Source of the DNA: Polychytrium aggregatum
Lineage: Eukaryota; Chytridiomycota; Chytridiomycetes; Polychytriales
Length of the DNA stretch: 64,000 nt
NCBI RefSeq assembly: GCF_025602895.1
Contig: NW_026516240.1
Span: 124,001 to 188,000 of the forward strand
Direction: 5' to 3'
Below, piece by piece: positions 32,831-43,459 of the stretch; within the stretch, counting starts at the first letter, position 1, and every line of letters starts with the position of its first letter. The notes beneath the pieces were generated by a model. The model made no database searches. It was not told where the DNA came from and saw nothing but the letters and a program-made list of their open reading frames with translations. A program made the translations under genes and the position numbers.

Positions 32831-34172
32831 ATGATTTCCTACCTCAAGACGGACGGAGACCGCCAAGGCTCCTACACCAAGTTCATCCTTACTTGCCTGG
32901 CATGGTATCTGGCCTCCGTCGTCCAGAGCAACCTGACCAAGCTGATTCTCAACGCCTTTGCCTACCCAGTGACCGTCACCTTTGTCCAGTTTGGCTTCGT
33001 GATGTTCTGGATGCTGGTGACTGCCTTGATTCCCGGCCAGCAGTGGATCCGCCTGAGGACTCCGAGCGTCCGGGTCTTTGCCACAGTTCTGCCCCTCTCC
33101 GGGTTTCAGATCATGTGCCACTTGCTATCGTCGATCTCGCTGGCCAGGATTCCTGTGAGCATCGCCCACACCATCAAGGTATCTCATCGGACCCGTACGG
33201 CGGCCTCTGTGCTTGACGACGGCGTCGAGCCAAAATCAATGCAGCAGCTCCAGGAGAGAGCACCACTGCTTCCTTGGGCTGTCGCTTGAGTGCCGGTGTT
33301 GCCTCTCACTCACCCGGCATACTGACCAACCATTGCCCACCGCATCCATGGCTCCACAGGCCGGCGCCCCGCTCATCACAGTCTTCATCTACAGAACCCT
33401 CTTTGGCATCACCTACCAGAGCCAAGTCTATCAGTCGCTCATCCCTCTGACCCTTGGGCTTGTGTTTGTGTGCATGAACAAGCTCACATTCGATCTGGTC
33501 GGCTATGTCACCGGCATGGCTGCCACCACGGTCTTTGTGATGCAGAACATCTTCACCAAGAAGCTCTTTGTCGCCCACAAGACCCATCAGGACCTCCCCA
33601 GCCACGGCCGATCTTCGACGCCGTCCGAGGCGGTCTCATCGAAACCCTGGCTGGGCAACCTCTCCCTCAGGCCCGTGCACCTGGACGAGATGAATGTCCT
33701 GTTCTACACGTCCGTGCTTTCGACGCTCTTCATGTCGCCCATCTGGCTGTACTCGGACGGGGCTCTTCTTCTGCAGTCGACCGTGCCGCTCGGCAAGGAA
33801 ACATCGGCCCAGGATCTGCTCTTCATGTTTGTGCTCAACGGGTTCTTCCACTTCCTGCAGACACTCTTTGCGTTCTTGCTGCTCGCACAGGTGTCGCCTG
33901 TCACCTACAGCGTCGCATCGCTGTTCAAGCGAGTTGCGGTCATCAGCGTCAGCATCGTCTATTTTGGCGACAAAGTCACCTTCTTCCAGACGGTGGGAAT
34001 TGGCCTCACCTTCTATGGGCTCTGGCTGTATGATCGAGCCAAGGCTGAAGTTGCCAAAGGAGAGGCCCGCTTGGTGTCGCTCGAGGCTTCCAAGAACGAC
34101 GGATACGTCGCAGTTGCAACCCATGAAACCGAGCCCGAGAGTCGAGCCGACAAGGGAGACGACCAAGCATAA
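32831..34172 (+). CDS. SLY41-like triose-phosphate-translocator-family carrier, copy 2
   Basis: Exons 32831-33178 and 33360-34172 (386 aa). The intron falls at the same codon as in copy 1 (HTIK|AGAPLI), proof of tandem duplication. Shared landmarks: LACWYLAS-like first helix (LTCLAWYLASVVQSNLTK), VTVTFVQFGFVMFW, SLIPLTLGLVFVC, FTKKLFV, QVSPVTYSVASLFKR, GIGLTFYGLWLYDRAK. It lacks the long N-terminal extension of copy 1 and carries a longer hydrophilic tail (ETEPESRADKGDDQA). Same family role; the different tails may direct different sorting. Confidence 0.9.
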
Positions 34173-35239
34173 TTGTCCGCAAGTAGACTTGGCCTCAGAC
34201 AGCCTGAATCCAGCCGATCGGGAACGATCTGCAGGCCGAGTCCAAGACGGCGCTCTTGCAAATCTTATTTTCGCTGGGCGTGATGCCCAAAGACGACTAG
34301 GTCCGTCTCTTGAAGACGCCATCTGCTGCATATACTGCCGCTGTCTCTATCAAACATTCTCGTACCCGCTCCGAGTATAGACCCGTTGATTTTTGTCTCT
34401 GGATTTTGGGATTACTTGTTGATCATTCGGTGCTGGAAAGGGCTGGCTGCCGCCGTCCGCCTGGATGGAGGGCAGTCCCGCAAGCATCGAGCGACGCATT
34501 TTTGTAAACATCGGAATAGCTTCATACAGCCTCTCTGATGCCAAACGGGTCCCCCCGGATATCATGGTCATGGTCGAGGGAAAGTTGCTCGACTTCCATC
34601 AATGGGGGAGGCTCATCGAGATTTCGTCTTATTGAGCCATCCCGCCAGTCGTCCTGGCTGCGCTGATGCTTCGATATTGGAGTGATGTATAGAGTTGCCC
34701 GTATTCGCCACAATACGAGCGCACCGAGGTTGCTCGAAGACGGCGGGGGGTTGAGGGCATACCCCTCGCCCTGTCCGCACAAGTAGATGTTGGAAGATGG
34801 ATGAATGCGAATGTATTCACATCCAGGGCGCTGAGAATGCGAGTCGAGTCGACACAATCGCATGTGCTCGCGGGCCACAGCGACTGACGTCATGGCCGAT
34901 CGGACCAGAGACATATTACCATGGGCCATTGACAGCAAGCGAACGTGTCCCGCCATCGACATATCGTCCGAGCCTGGCTGGGCTCGTACATATGCCAAGG
35001 CTGGCGGATGGCGGATGGATGAATGAGACGGCTGACAAAATCGGATCCATGCCGCCGTGGGGCAGATGTATTTGAACCCTCCTCTCGTCAGGAGCAGGGC
35101 TGGTCACTTGCTCAACCTGTCCCTTCGATTCGGTGTCCCAAACCCCATCTGTTCCAGCGCAACTTGAGCGTGCCTCCACCAACAGGCCCCGACCGACTCT
35201 GTCTCTCGTTGCATATCGCTCTCTGCATTAGCCGCAGTA
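34173..35239. other. Intergenic, no supportable gene
   Basis: A 158-codon minus-strand ORF (34522-34998) has no hydrophobic, repeat or motif signal and I do not call it. It serves as the promoter side of the next peptidase gene. Confidence 0.5.
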
Positions 35240-36901
35240 ATGAAGCTGCTTCCTGGTAAGTCCAGAAGCGCAGAGGGGATGACGAGTGCTCAAAACACTA
35301 ACATGTCGCTCTCTCCGTGCGATGCTGCGGGCTGACTACCGCCCTGTTTTCGATCGATGGACATCGTTGTCGACGGGGCACTGCCATCGCCAGCCGTTTT
35401 GTCAGTGCTCCTTTTTACCGAGGTCGGAATGGGGTTCCCGCTCTTTGCTGCCCCCGGTGTCTCGAAGGGAGGTATGCACTTGGATCGCAAAATGCCCGGT
35501 GGTGTTCCCAAGAGTGGTCTCTGGCAATCGAGAGACTGAATGCTCAACCAGAACGCTTTGGCTGCCATTGACATGCATGTCTCCCTTGCCAGTCTTCAAG
35601 CGCGCAACTCGATATCCTGTGGACCATCGCATCGGAAACAACTCGGAGCTCATCGAAAACCTCTCGAGACAAATCCACACCGACTATGTGAACATGATTT
35701 CGGGTGATTTGTTCCAGACGATTCTGAAGGATGTGGAAGACTACTGCCAGGCACACGAAATCCCTCTTTCAGACCTGGTGGGCAACAGGACCCTCACACA
35801 CAGCATTGTTGATGGTATTCTGGTAGGTTGCCGATGCTCCGCAGCGCTGGATTGAAGACATGCACACCGTCGTGGATTCCAGTTGCACTATCGCCCCTGG
35901 TAGGCGGCATCTGAGTGCATATGGCAGCTGACCCTCGCTGACCTGTTCGCTGACCTGTTCACTGGCCTGTTCACTGACCTGTTCGCAGTCATCGCAAGAG
36001 GTGTTGCAAGGAACCGTTGTCCATCAGACCATGAGCAGCGTCGCCAAGACTGTGAGTCTGCCCAAAGCCTTTGACTCGCGCAAGCTCAACTGGGTGACCC
36101 CGGTCCGGGACCAAGGCAGCTGCTCGAGCTGTGTGGCCTTTGCCACGGCAGCCAACATCGAGAGTTCGCTCCTGGCCAGCAGCAAGGCCAGTTCGGTGGC
36201 CCCGGTGATTGTGTCTCCTTCGGACATCTTCTTTTGCCTCGGCTCTGGTGACGCAAACTGCAACGACGGATGGGACATTTCGGTGGCAGCCGCGGATGTC
36301 AGCAGCGCCGGATATGTCCAAGAGAAGTGCTTCCCATACCACGACACCCAGCAGCCGTGCCCTGCGAAGGAGGGATGCCATCGCCGCACCAACATCAAGA
36401 GCACGAGTCTCTTTGACATCAACGACATCAAGCACTTTATCCTCAAGCATGGCGCGGTGGTGACAGCGATTGTCGTATGTAAGTACCGTCGGTGGATCCG
36501 TGTGTCCTTGGTGGGTCCTTTGGGTGTTGGAATCGGTTGAGTACATTCCTAGAAGCAGTCTGGAACTGGTCCGGCTACACACCCAGCACGCAGTTTCGTG
36601 GTGTCGACGGGGCCTGTGGCTTACTCGACCGATCCACTCTCTCGACAATGCTTCTCGCTACGAATCGTGGCGACAAGACGAGGACTTTTATGATTGCTGC
36701 CAGAACGACCAGGTGTACCGCTACCGAAGGGGGGCACTCCAAGGTGGCCACGCGATTGCTTGCATCGGCTGGGACGACAGCAGGAACGCCTGGCTCTGCA
36801 AGAATTCGTGGTCCACGACCTGGGGAACGAATGGGTTCTTCTGGATTGCGTACGGAGAGTGCGGAATCATGGGCGAGGTGATGGGGTACTCGACCAAGTG
36901 A
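35240..36901 (+). CDS. Secreted papain-like (C1A) cysteine peptidase
   Basis: Full-length paralogue of the gene at the window start. ATG 35240 gives MKLLP, joined over an intron (donor GTAAGT) to AVLSVLLFTEVGMGFPLF, a good signal peptide. Further exons: 35593-35822 (pro-region, VFKRATRYPVDHR...), 35989-36478 and 36678-36901. Catalytic Cys in QGSCSSC, His in GGHAIACIGWDD, Asn in KNSWSTTWGTNGFFWI. As in the first copy, Val replaces the usual Trp after the Cys. The split Tyr codon before EDF (36478/36678) reproduces the last intron of copy 1. It likely acts in the vacuole or outside the cell as a digestive protease. Confidence 0.88.
35938..35985. repeat. 12-bp tandem repeat x4 at a 3' splice site
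   Basis: Four units of CTGACCTGTTCG (third is CTGGCC) directly before the acceptor CAG at 35986-35988. Three of the four contain a CTGAC branch-point-like motif. Confidence 0.9.
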
Positions 36902-37138
36902 AGGGCGTGTGGGAACAATCTCTGGCTGACGAAGGCCATGAGCTGCAAAGACCCACTGTTCGCACAAGCAGACTGCCTGGGCAGCTCGCTCGCTCACAAC
37001 TGGGCACCAGTGCCGATCAATAGCATCCTGGGCGAGTCCCTCAATCGTGCTCGCTTGTCCGTTTGCTCGTTGGCTCGTTTGCTGGATCGAGGAGAGGTGC
37101 TTTCCGCGTCCCCAGCTCAATCACATGCTGGCCCAGAA

Positions 37139-39289
37139 ATGTCAGATGGAAATTCGGGCTTGGTCTTGATCCGGACCAGCACCCTCCTCCTCGCCCCAGC
37201 GATCATCCGGACCCAAGGCGCTGCCTCGATTGTGCAAGCGCTCGTTGCCGACGGTGCCCACAAGTTGCCCGCAAAGTCACCACCGGTGCTTGATATGGAG
37301 AACCTGCTTGAGCATGAGGAGCCACCCTGGCCGCCAGAGTCGGCGCTCTCGAGCGAGTTCTCTCTGGTTGCCCTAAATGATCGAGCGAGCGAGCGGACAG
37401 CCCATCCATCGCCGTCGACCCTCAATCCGAGCCAACCAGAGACACCGTCCTTGATGCCGTCCTTGATGCCGTCCTTGATGCCGTCCTCTAGCGACCACAT
37501 GTTTGCGCTCGAGGGTCATGTCCAGCGGCTGACGATCGAAAACAGAGTCGTTAAGCAGCAATGCAGCGTCCTCGAGCAGCTCGTTCAGATGCGAGAGCAG
37601 GAGCGGGAGATGGAGGCATCGAACTGGAAAGCCCGAGAAGAAACCCTGGTCAATGCTCTCAAGCTCTGTCAAAACGGTAGGCACTCATCGCAGCCGGTAG
37701 TGCTGGGCAGGCCAGTCCGTCACCAATGCTCACCTCGTTTCTGTCCGCACCGACTTCCCGGCTCATCAGATATTGGGCATGCGTCTGGGCATCGCCATCG
37801 GATCCAAGAAACAATGTGCGAAGAGTCCTGGCGAGGGCCGCTTGGGCCTCAGGGCCTAGGTCATCGCCAGTCGATGCTGCCCCAGCTCCCGACCCGCTTG
37901 GAGCGAGAGAGGCAGCGGCGTCGGTCGCTGCAGCCCCAGTGCTCCGCGAGCAACGGCAACGCCTGTTTCGATGGCCCAGCGATCAGTGTCAGCAATGACA
38001 TCGAGTTTCACGGGCACCTCAGTAGCCTTTCGTCGACCCAGGACGCCGATGTCCGCAAACGACTCGCCCAACTCGAAGGTCTCGTCTTGGAGGCGACACA
38101 CAAGCTGGCGGACAAAGATCAGGAGCTGGGACTCAAGACGCAGCTGATCAACGAGCTGCGACTGTCGAACATGTGTTTGGTGAACGAAGTGGAGGTGCTG
38201 AGGAGCCTGAAGCTCGATCATCTCTCCTCGGGCTCTACCAAGGCTCCCATCACTGCTTCTCCGGGCCAAGCACACGATTCCTCGCTTCTGGTCTCATCCC
38301 ACGCCCAGCACACCGATGTCGACCACATCATTCAGCAGTATACGCTCTGGCGGCCCAATAGTGTAACCCTGCACGAAGAGCTGCAGTCTGTTCATCATCG
38401 AGAGGGCTCCATCGGATCCTCGCCTGCATCGAGTCGTATGAACTCCGAGTACGATTCCAGGTCTGCAGCGTCGGCCCGCGGCAGTCCATTTGAACCCTCG
38501 CTGCCAAAGCTAGAGTCAAGCCAGGGCCCACCTCGAAATCACAGCGTGCGCCGAGCGAGTATGCAGCTGGACCAAAAAGCCACTTTAGATCGCTGCGAAC
38601 ATCCAGAGCGGCTGGATCTCCAGTGGCCCGCGCTCATAGACGACCAATCGCCGAGGAGCATTCGCAACTCGGGGCGTATCAGCAAGGAGAGTACCTCGGT
38701 CATGGAGCCGAACCAACGAGATCGACCAAGCCAAGGTCTCACCAACTCCGAAGCAGATACAGAGCTGAGCTCGTCGGAAAAAGGTTGGGCCGGAATCCTG
38801 TGGTACTGGCTCAGCTATGGCAACGAGTCGGTCATTCAAAACTGGATTCTTCTTGGCGGGCCAGCCTGGAAATACGACGTTGCGAGCCACGATCCGACAT
38901 GGCTCGATATCGAGCAGGTGAGAACCGGCCTCATCCTATGGATACTGCTCGTTGGTGCAATTGCAGGGCCTTTGGTCGACAAAGGCTATTCAAGCCCTCG
39001 ATTGTCGCATATGATTCACGTATTGAGTTGGTGCCGCCTATGCGGCAACGCTTTCACAATCGCCATGCTTAGACTGGGAGGGCATCTGTGCAAACTTGGT
39101 GTCTCAGCTTGTGGTTGTAAAGTAACGTCGCATCGTACCTTGCTCACTCCGCCAGGCACCGATCTACTACTTCTGGTCATAGCCGGACGAGCCGCTTCCG
39201 AGGCGAGGCGTCAACGATTGCGAGCCGCTGGCGCTCCCAGAGCATCGGTTCACGAGCCAGCCATGGTCATAAGAAGCATCCTTCGATAA
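37139..39289 (+). CDS. Coiled-coil protein with C-terminal membrane segments, unknown
   Basis: One open frame runs 36938-39289; starts at 37139 and 37295 (MENLLEHEEPPWPP) are both possible and the first ATG is only 37 bp past the peptidase stop. Visible parts: LMPS repeats from a 12-bp tandem (37451-37486), a coiled coil GHVQRLTIENRVVKQQCSVL with VQMREQEREME, a possible intron from GTAGGC at 37675, a second coiled coil RKRLAQLEGLVLEATHKLAD, a Ser-rich linker, and hydrophobic segments WAGILWYWLSYG and TGLILWILLVGAIAGPLV near 38790-38980. No known family is recognised. The 3' end beyond ~39070 may be a different exon structure. Confidence 0.5.
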   Translation: MSDGNSGLVLIRTSTLLLAPAIIRTQGAASIVQALVADGAHKLPAKSPPVLDMENLLEHEEPPWPPESALSSEFSLVALNDRASERTAHPSPSTLNPSQPETPSLMPSLMPSLMPSSSDHMFALEGHVQRLTIENRVVKQQCSVLEQLVQMREQEREMEASNWKAREETLVNALKLCQNGRHSSQPVVLGRPVRHQCSPRFCPHRLPGSSDIGHASGHRHRIQETMCEESWRGPLGPQGLGHRQSMLPQLPTRLERERQRRRSLQPQCSASNGNACFDGPAISVSNDIEFHGHLSSLSSTQDADVRKRLAQLEGLVLEATHKLADKDQELGLKTQLINELRLSNMCLVNEVEVLRSLKLDHLSSGSTKAPITASPGQAHDSSLLVSSHAQHTDVDHIIQQYTLWRPNSVTLHEELQSVHHREGSIGSSPASSRMNSEYDSRSAASARGSPFEPSLPKLESSQGPPRNHSVRRASMQLDQKATLDRCEHPERLDLQWPALIDDQSPRSIRNSGRISKESTSVMEPNQRDRPSQGLTNSEADTELSSSEKGWAGILWYWLSYGNESVIQNWILLGGPAWKYDVASHDPTWLDIEQVRTGLILWILLVGAIAGPLVDKGYSSPRLSHMIHVLSWCRLCGNAFTIAMLRLGGHLCKLGVSACGCKVTSHRTLLTPPGTDLLLLVIAGRAASEARRQRLRAAGAPRASVHEPAMVIRSILR

Positions 39290-40662
39290 ACGCAGCTTTG
39301 CCTCGGGCACCTTTGCGATGATTCCGCCACGAATGCCACACAAGCAAACATCCAGTGCGACCCAAGCAACCCTGCTGCTACTTATACGGCCATACCAAGC
39401 CAGCAACATGGGGAAAGAGCAGCCTGGCATTCGACAGCCCGGGATCGGATAGCCCGGAATTGGACAACCCTGGAGCCCCCACCACAGGCTCGCTCGAGTC
39501 TCTGCCCACGAACCTGCATGACTTACCGTGGCCGTATCATGAAGATGAACGAGTGAGGAGCCCTGGCTCCCGACAATCGAGTGGCGCTCCCTTGATGCCC
39601 GGCTGTCTCGCATTTCGGACGCTTCGTGGGTGCTTCGTTATTGGGGAGACAACCTGAAGGATGAATGGGGAACGGGCATCCGGACATGCCTCAGTCTCCC
39701 CAGAGAGCGAGATATGTGATCTCGTTGGACATTGACGGTCGCTGCCTATGAGCTTGGATTCTGGAATATGCGCGCTCGGGCTCTTGAATACACGCGCGGA
39801 TCTGCGGTATCTTGATACCATGCCGAGTCCAGTTCGATGGGATGAATATCGCTTCCCGGTGTCTCGGTTTGGTGCGAGCATACTTTTATTGGACAGGGTT
39901 TCTTTACATGGATAAGCAGTGATGAGCAGTGCCCCGCTTTGAGGGTAAGATAGCGAGACACAACGTTTGAGAGCTCAGTTCAGGCGGAGTACAGAAAATA
40001 CATGAATTCGGGCAAGGGAATGGAGGAGGGAATGGAGGAGGGAATGGAGGAGGGAAAGGAAAGGGGGAGAGTGGGAGTAAGAGTGCCGAGACCGAGATCA
40101 GAGAGGCGGCTTGGAACATTGGCGGTGGCAGACGGGATGGTGCGTGGGATATGGAAGGAGATTACGGTATAGGATGTATGGCGGAAGAGAGCGTGGGAGA
40201 CAAGAAGAAGCGTTGGCAGTCTGTCCGGATGGAGCGACATCAAGGGATTGGAAATTGGGAAGGAGAAGAGCTGCGAGCTCGTATGCAGTGAAGCAGGGAT
40301 CAGTCGGATGGAGTGCGGGATCGTCGGCGAGGACACCACCGCAGATCGGCCGAATTATCGCATCGGTGTGGTGAACCGCGGCCGCGTTGTATCTAGAAGC
40401 CTGGAAGGGATTGTTTCGATCCTGAAAGAGCTAGGATTGTGAATGAATACAAACAACGGTGGCATAGCATCGCAGTCAGCAGTCCTCTGCGGTGTAGCAC
40501 TGTGGATAGCAGGTTGACAGGTGAGTCCCCAGACGCAGAAACGTGGTCCGCGAATGTTGCCGACAACCTCGAAAGCTTGAGGGACAGCCCTGACCGAGAT
40601 CGAAATGCAAAAGAACAAGAGCAGACGGCCTCGACGAGGCAGACGCAGCCGCAGCCGGTGCC
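39290..40662. other. Intergenic with purine-rich 12-bp repeat
   Basis: No gene supported. 40016-40051 is three copies of GGGAATGGAGGA plus a partial fourth. 39441-39480 has repeated AGCCCGGRAT-like units. Confidence 0.5.
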
Positions 40663-43459
40663 TCAGCGCCACGATCCCTTCAGACGATCTTGCACACCCG
40701 ATGCCTTGAACTCGCTCACAGTCGTGACCATGGTCAGAAACAGCTCCCGCGGCACATGTACTTCGCGCTCAAAGATGGATTGATCTGTATCCGGGAAGGA
40801 CTTCATAAAATCGGCCAGGAGACGGAATCCCATCCGCTCAAAATAGGCTTGGAGCCGGACATGCTCGTTTCGGACCAGAAGCCACAGGATAGTGATGGGC
40901 GGATAGGTGACTCCGTCGCAGGGCTGCGCAGCCTCGGCCTGGGCTCGATCCAGGATCCGCTCATCGAGCTCGCGGAGGATATTAAGGGTCGAGATTGTGG
41001 TGGTGCGGACATAGCCGTTGGCATAGAAGAGGGCGCCCTTGGATTTGTCCCATTGTGCGATCGAGTAGGCGACTTGGATCCGGTCGGTGGCAGGCAGGCT
41101 TGGCGGCGCAGGTGACGACGCTGACGGCGCTGCTGGATCGCTCGGGCTGGTGCCGGTGTAGGACGGTCCAGCGCCCGTCTCCTTCGCCGAGATCTTTTTC
41201 TTGGTAGCGCCCCGAACTTTGCCGTGGTGATTTGACATGTATGCCACAGACAGATAGCGCCTGCAGCCTTGTTGTTCAGACTCTTTTCGGAGAAGAGCCT
41301 CGGCGCGGTCCCAAAGGCCCTCGGCTTCGTGGTGGATGCTCGCAAAGTTCTGGAGCATAGTAGAGCTCTCCATGATTTCGGGAGCAGCATAGAGTCCGTA
41401 GAATCCGTCGATGTGGACTCCGTGGGTGTCCTCGAGAAGATTGTTGGTGAGTTCTTGGGGGGCTTTGTAGACCACAATGGTCACCGAGGCGCCGCTGAGA
41501 CGCACATGGGTGAGGCGACAGGTCCGCCGCCCAGCTGGAAAGAGATCGACGGGGCGATACTTTCCTGTCCGGAACTTGCCACCTCCACCACACTATTGGC
41601 ACGATCGAGGTGTTACGAGAGTTGACGGAATCACAAGCGTCAGCATCAGCGCCACGTTGCAGCGCGGACGGCATGTCGAGCAATGCAGATCAAAGTGGGC
41701 TAGAAGGCGCTGCGAATCGCATGCGCCAGTATCTAGTAGCTACATCCCATCCGATTCCACCCCCATTCCACTCCATCCCATTTCACCCCATCCGATTCCA
41801 TTCCAAGGGTCCAAGCGTGCGATGGCGACATTGCCGACAGCCCACTCTACAAACCTCGGTGCAGAAGCGATATCTTTCCTTGCACGAGTTGCATACGATC
41901 TCAATCTTCATATCTGGCGAATCGTACTGTCGGCCCTCCCGGTTCTCGATCGGTTTGGAGCCCTCGACGCTCCGGATACCACCGCGACCGAGGCGCCGCT
42001 TGCAGATGTTGCATTCAAAATTATCGTCGAGAGCTCGCTTTTTCTTGTTGGTGAGGGCGACGACGCCGGGTGCGGCCAGGTCCCGTGGGTCCTCGCATCT
42101 GTTGCAAACCAGCTCTATATAGTGGCCTGATCCGCCCTCGGGTGAGCGCCAGTCCATGTGGATGATCCTGGTGGCGATCTTTTCGCGGCAGCGCTCGCAA
42201 ATGCAGTCTTCTTCAGGCGCAGCCTTCCGGGAGATGGCCGACTCGCGGTCCTTGGAGAGCGGCAGCGGCGGCCTGGATGCAGAGGGTTGATTCAGCAGCG
42301 TCGGCGCTGATAAAGTTGACGATGCAGCCGCAGGGTGTGCAGAAAAGAGCGTGGGCGGACGCACGAGCGTCGAAACCGGTCTGTCTACCGCCCGGATGCT
42401 GTTGCCTTCGAGGATGGCAAGCGATGAAGCATCGCTAGCGGCGGAATGAGACTCGAGGTGTTGGAAGCTGGTATGATGGGGACCAGAGGCGCCAGGGGCC
42501 AAATGTGGGCGGACAGCATGCGACTTTGAACCACCAAGGGCCGAATCGACATACGGGTCGATAGGCGAAGACACCGGGCTGTTGCTGTAGGTGTGATCGA
42601 ACGAGGGGGGAAAGATCGGGGTTGAGAATTGGTTTGAAAACAGGTACGACTGGTTGACGATCTCGGGCATCGTTGTGGCAGTCAGATCCAAGTTGAATGG
42701 GGACGGGACGGAGTCGGCCGTGCCTGGGAGAGCGCTGGCGCCTGGGTTGCTGAGAACCATCGGGTAGAGCGTCGACGGAAACATCTCGGAGGGCGGTTCA
42801 ATCAAGGTGACCCACTGCGAGTCGACAAAGTATCCGGACGGACGGTGGTCGCGACCAGGATCAACAGAGACAGCCGTGAGCGACGGCGCAATGGAGGGGC
42901 CATTCTCGGGGATGCCTTGCGGGGCAGCCGAGGGAGGCATGTTGGGTGGAGGCGGAAAATGCGTTCGCTGGTCGAGCTGGGCCGTGTGCCTGTGGGTCTG
43001 ATGAAATGCATTGGCCGGTCCGGGGGAATGCTGGTGGTGGGGATTGGGTTGCGTGGCATCCAGGCAGTCGGGCGGCCGAGGCACCGACACCGACGGCGCT
43101 CGGTAGGCAAGATCGAAGGAACCCGAAGAATCCGGTGGCCCGACGGCTGGCGAGGTGCTGAGCCGCCGAGAGGCTGGGGGGTTGGGATGCTCCCTGAAGC
43201 GAAGAATCTCGAGCTCAATCTCCTTGGTTCTCCGGAGCTCTTCCTGGATTTTGCGCTCTTCCTCGAGGGCCTTGACGACCAGCTTGAGGGTGACGCACAT
43301 CTGCTCGGGCGATTGCGGCTGGCTCACGAGGTTCTTGAGGATGTTTTCCATCGGCAGCAGAGCGGGTGGGGGTGGGATGCGAGAGATACGGGGCGATTCC
43401 TGGCGATGAGCCGGACGAGACGGCTGAGGGGTCAAGTTCCGAGCGGGCTGGGCCAGCAA
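40663..43459 (-). CDS. Cys-rich zinc-binding protein with GNAT-like C-terminus
   Basis: Two exons, 43459-41855 and 41592-40663, joined in phase 0 by an intron with donor GTTTGT; 844 residues from the first ATG (MENILKNL at 43351 is an alternative). The N-terminal part has a helix with KALEEERKIQEELRRTKEIE and a long Pro/Ser-rich region. The middle holds CxxC pairs: CICERCREK, LVCNRCEDP, ECNICKRR, IVCNSCKER, and FCTECGGGG, whose last Cys is supplied by exon 2. Then FRTGKYRPVDLF and GRRTC lead to a region ending RLQAYFERMGFRLLADFM, which resembles the acetyl-CoA fold of GNAT enzymes. The splice restores a CxxC, strong support for one gene. Likely a fungal nuclear or chromatin factor; function is unknown and the GNAT reading is tentative. 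Confidence 0.7.

Noticed and set aside
34522-34998. 158-codon minus-strand ORF
   Set aside because: No hydrophobic, repeat or family features, no codon pattern different from background.
39776-39795. TTGAATACAC block as a third copy of the dispersed repeat
   Set aside because: Only ~10 bp match; flanks do not align with 1337-1510 or 11126-11293.
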